A DNA stretch of 64,000 nt. It comes from Lactarius indigo (lineage: Eukaryota > Basidiomycota > Agaricomycetes > Russulales > Russulaceae). The DNA lies in NCBI GenBank assembly GCA_025766275.1, contig JAFKAC010000119.1, positions 102,060 to 166,059 on the forward strand, read 5' to 3'. The position numbers and the translations under genes were made by a program. Below, one piece after another: positions 61,511 through 64,000 of this stretch (position 1 is the first letter of the stretch; each line of letters begins with the position of its first letter). The notes beneath the pieces were generated by a model. It searched no databases, was not told where the DNA came from, and saw only the letters and a list, made by a program, of their open reading frames with translations.

Positions 61511-64000
61511 ATGCCCCAATCACTGAATCATCCGCTCCACCTCTTGCTCTGTGACGCTCTCCGGTCCAACTCCTCTCTACCAGACTCTGACTCGGATCTT
61601 GATCACGATCCCGAACAGGAATCCCATCCCCAACCTCCCCAGCCCTCTCCGGAGCGTCAGAAGGGCGAGGTCTACCGCGCTTGGCTCGCTTCACGCGTCC
61701 CCTCGCAGTGCAATGGCGGTTACTCCACTGCCGGTGCTCAGCGTCCTTTGACTCGCGCCAACCTCTGCCTCGCACAGAAGATTGCGGAGCTCTGTGTCCC
61801 CCAGATACTCCATATCTTCTGGAGTCGCCATCCCGTTCGTACTTTCTTCATGGTGGCCTTCAGTTTTATCCGAGGCACGTTCCCTGTCTTCAAGGGATAT
61901 ACGCATGCACTCATCATCAATGAGGCAAGTCTATTCCTCCCACCCTATCGTTCTTCTAGTCTTAATTTCGTCCAGGTCCAGAGTTTAATTTCATCGGGTC
62001 ACTATACTTGGTCCCATTTGATCCGTCTCGTGGCAGCCGAGTTTGTACGCCTTGCTGCCGAAAAGTCATTGGACACGTTCGCGTATGTTTCATTCACATT
62101 CGGCTTGAAAACGCGTTGAGATTTTTTTAACTGTGTTAGCACTAATAATGAACTCTTTGTACAAAACTCTGCGCGTTATCTGGTAGAATACAAACAGATG
62201 GAGCAGCGCGTCCGACTTGATATCCCCACTCTCTCGGATCCCACTGTCCGGGATCTTCTCGCAGAGTCGGATTTATTTGTGTCATCATTCCAAGGCGCTG
62301 GTGGCTTTGGTCTGCTCTCCCCCTTTGACCTCATCCGTATCTTCTCGCTTCTTTCAGAACTGGCTTCCCATATCTTTGTCCTTTCGACGATTTCTTATGG
62401 CCCACTGTCAATCTTGGCTTTTGCCATCTCCTTCTTATCTGCCGCATATCCTCTTGTGCAGAGCTCCTTACTTCCCCGAACGTATCGTTTCGACTCGCCT
62501 GTCTATAGCGAGGATGAAATTCGCCTCACCGAAAAGCAGGAGCAGATGAGACAGCTGTCTCTAAGTGATACCCACCGCCCAGAAGTCATGCTTTTCGGTC
62601 TCGGCCCGTGGATCCTCCAAACCTGGGCAAATGCTCGGCAGGCAGTGCTTGGCCTTCATTCATCTCAGCAGTCATCACACTCGCCTTCCAGCCTTTTCTC
62701 TCATTTCAATGTTGCCGAGGTTATCGCCGCACTTCAAAATGTAAGCCGCTATATTTTCCTGATATTTACGGTCCCTTAACATCCAAAAAAAAAAAAGCTA
62801 CCGTTTGTATTAATGCTCCAAACATCCACTTCCCTCGGCTCTCTCGCCCTATATCGCAGCTCTGTTCAGTCTATCGTGTACACTATCAGCACCCTATTTA
62901 TTACACTTCAAATGGCCGTACAGGGGGTATTTCTCATGGGCGCTTTCTGCGCTTCTATGGAAATCGAACCGTTCCTCCAGCCGAAGAAGGGCTCGCAGGT
63001 CAAATATGTCTCCACCTCAGGGGGAATGAAAATTGAAGCTCGGTAGGCACTTTTCCCATGTCTCAAATGTCAGAGAAGAATAACTGGTTGCGATATCCAG
63101 GAACCTTTCTTACACGTACCCTGGCTGCTCTGAGCCTGCCCTGCGTAACGTGAGCTTTACCCTTGAAGCAGGGGAAACCCTCGCTGTCGTCGGGTACAAC
63201 GGCTCCGGTGAGTACCCGTTCCGTCGTCGTCATCGTCCCCCCCTTCCCCTCCCCCTTTACCCTGTGCAAGGCCCCGACATACTTATTGACACTGAGATAC
63301 AGGCAAGTCAACGCTAGGAAAGGTTCTCTCTCGCATCGTGGACTTTAATTCCGGAGAATTGCTTATTAACGACGTTGATGTCCGTCGCTATGATCCTGCG
63401 GAGTTGCACAAGGCAACCACCGCCGTATTCCAAAGCTTCTGCAAGTACAACGGTACAGTTGCCGAGAACGTTGGTGTGGGCTACATAGCCGATCTAGACC
63501 ACCCCACTGCACTACGTAGGGCTGTTCACCTTGCTGAAGGTGATCATATTGTGCGCTCGTTACCGCATGGCATCAACACGCGTCTGGACGCACTTGGCCT
63601 TGATTCCATGTCATACTCATCAGCCGGAATGGGCGCATCCGGCGCCCGTGCTCCATGGACGTCGCACGGTCTATCTGGGGGAGAGGTGCGTTCACTGCCT
63701 TAATGTTATTATATAACCGCATTTCGTCCTTACATGACCGTGCGACACTACCACCCAGTGGCAACGCATCGCCCTCGCCCGTGCATTCATGCGGGCTCAT
63801 CAACCAGAGGTGCACTTCCTTCTCTTTGATGAACCCGTGCGTCCTACCCGTTCATTCTCCTTCAAATGTTGGCCGTTAATAACGATCGATGCGTAGACGT
63901 CTGCCCTGGACGCACATGCTCAAAATAAAATATTTCAGACGATCGACACTATTGCGAGGGGACTAGACGCAGATGAGAACGCTCCGAGAGTGAAAACGGT
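61511..64000 (+). CDS. ABC transporter, membrane domain plus nucleotide-binding domain (3' end outside window)
   Basis: Start ATG 61511. About 90 acidic, Pro-rich residues precede the membrane domain. Hydrophobic segments include FFMVAFSFIRGTFPVF, SHIFVLSTISYGPLSILAFA and SIVYTISTLFITLQMAVQGV. The nucleotide-binding domain starts NLSYTYPGCSEPALRNVSF. It has Walker A GYNGSGKST (an intron splits it, ~63208-63301), Q-loop TTAVFQSF, the signature GLSGGEWQRIALARAF with W after the E, and Walker B HFLLFDEPTSALDAHAQ. The single domain pair suggests a half transporter or the first half of a longer protein; the window ends before the stop. Direction and substrate are unknown. Codon use matches its neighbours. 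Confidence 0.85.

Overview
The window reads as nuclear DNA of a filamentous basidiomycete, most likely an Agaricomycete. Genes are dense and split by many introns of about 47-110 bp with GT-AG (sometimes GC-AG) ends, promoters are short and pyrimidine-rich, and intergenic gaps are often under 300 bp. Recognisable proteins include Ssk1, calcineurin B, Ale1, two MARVEL-domain proteins and a THO2 with a long Arg/Glu/Asp-rich tail. The species cannot be named from sequence alone. All exon boundaries are my own reading, based on splice motifs and on keeping conserved protein blocks in frame.

Layout. 1-429: 3' end of ESF2. 725-3919: ARS2/SERRATE. 6559-10579: SSK1 response regulator. 11354-14914: KDM3-like JmjC protein. 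14999-17530: MDR-family protein with a long disordered N-terminus. 18032-20712 (-): nucleolar GTPase NUG1. 21437-22509 (-): Tra2-like RRM/RS protein, divergent from 22673-23447 RPL18. 23651-25683 (-): ALE1. 26162-27546 (-): MARVEL protein. 27.6-28.95 kb: repeats, including a 34-copy 20-bp minisatellite and nested hairpins. 28976-29976 (-): proteasome alpha2, divergent from 30142-30936 TAD2. 30.4-35.5 kb: an inverted duplication holding intact TAD2, intact prolyl oligopeptidase (31947-35013) and a broken inverted copy of each. 35805-36801 (-): 1-Cys peroxiredoxin. 37081-38178 (-): SSU72. 39048-40093 (-): second MARVEL protein. 40.1-43.3 kb: gene-poor. 43318-44891: WDR89-like. 45159-47250 (-): MSS1/MnmE, divergent from 47343-48310 CNB1. 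49170-50076 (-): unknown disordered protein. 50538-51723 (-): NCBP3-like, divergent from 51958-59631 THO2. 59912-61151 (-): GTP cyclohydrolase I. 61511-end: ABC transporter, cut by the window edge.

How the genes relate. Most are unlinked housekeeping functions. Nuclear mRNA biogenesis is well represented: ARS2 and NCBP3 (cap-proximal), THO2 (TREX/THO core), SSU72 (CTD phosphatase) and a Tra2-like splicing factor. NCBP3 and THO2 share a 234-bp divergent promoter. Translation and tRNA functions include RPL18, ESF2, NUG1, TAD2 and MSS1. Stress signalling includes SSK1, CNB1 and a peroxiredoxin.

I did not find a clearly new multi-gene system. The strongest unusual signals are the reciprocal inverted duplication at TAD2/POP, where the flank downstream of each intact gene is antisense to the other; the very uniform 20-bp minisatellite, open in all three frames of one strand only; and the apparent pseudo-kinase/pseudo-receiver region in SSK1.
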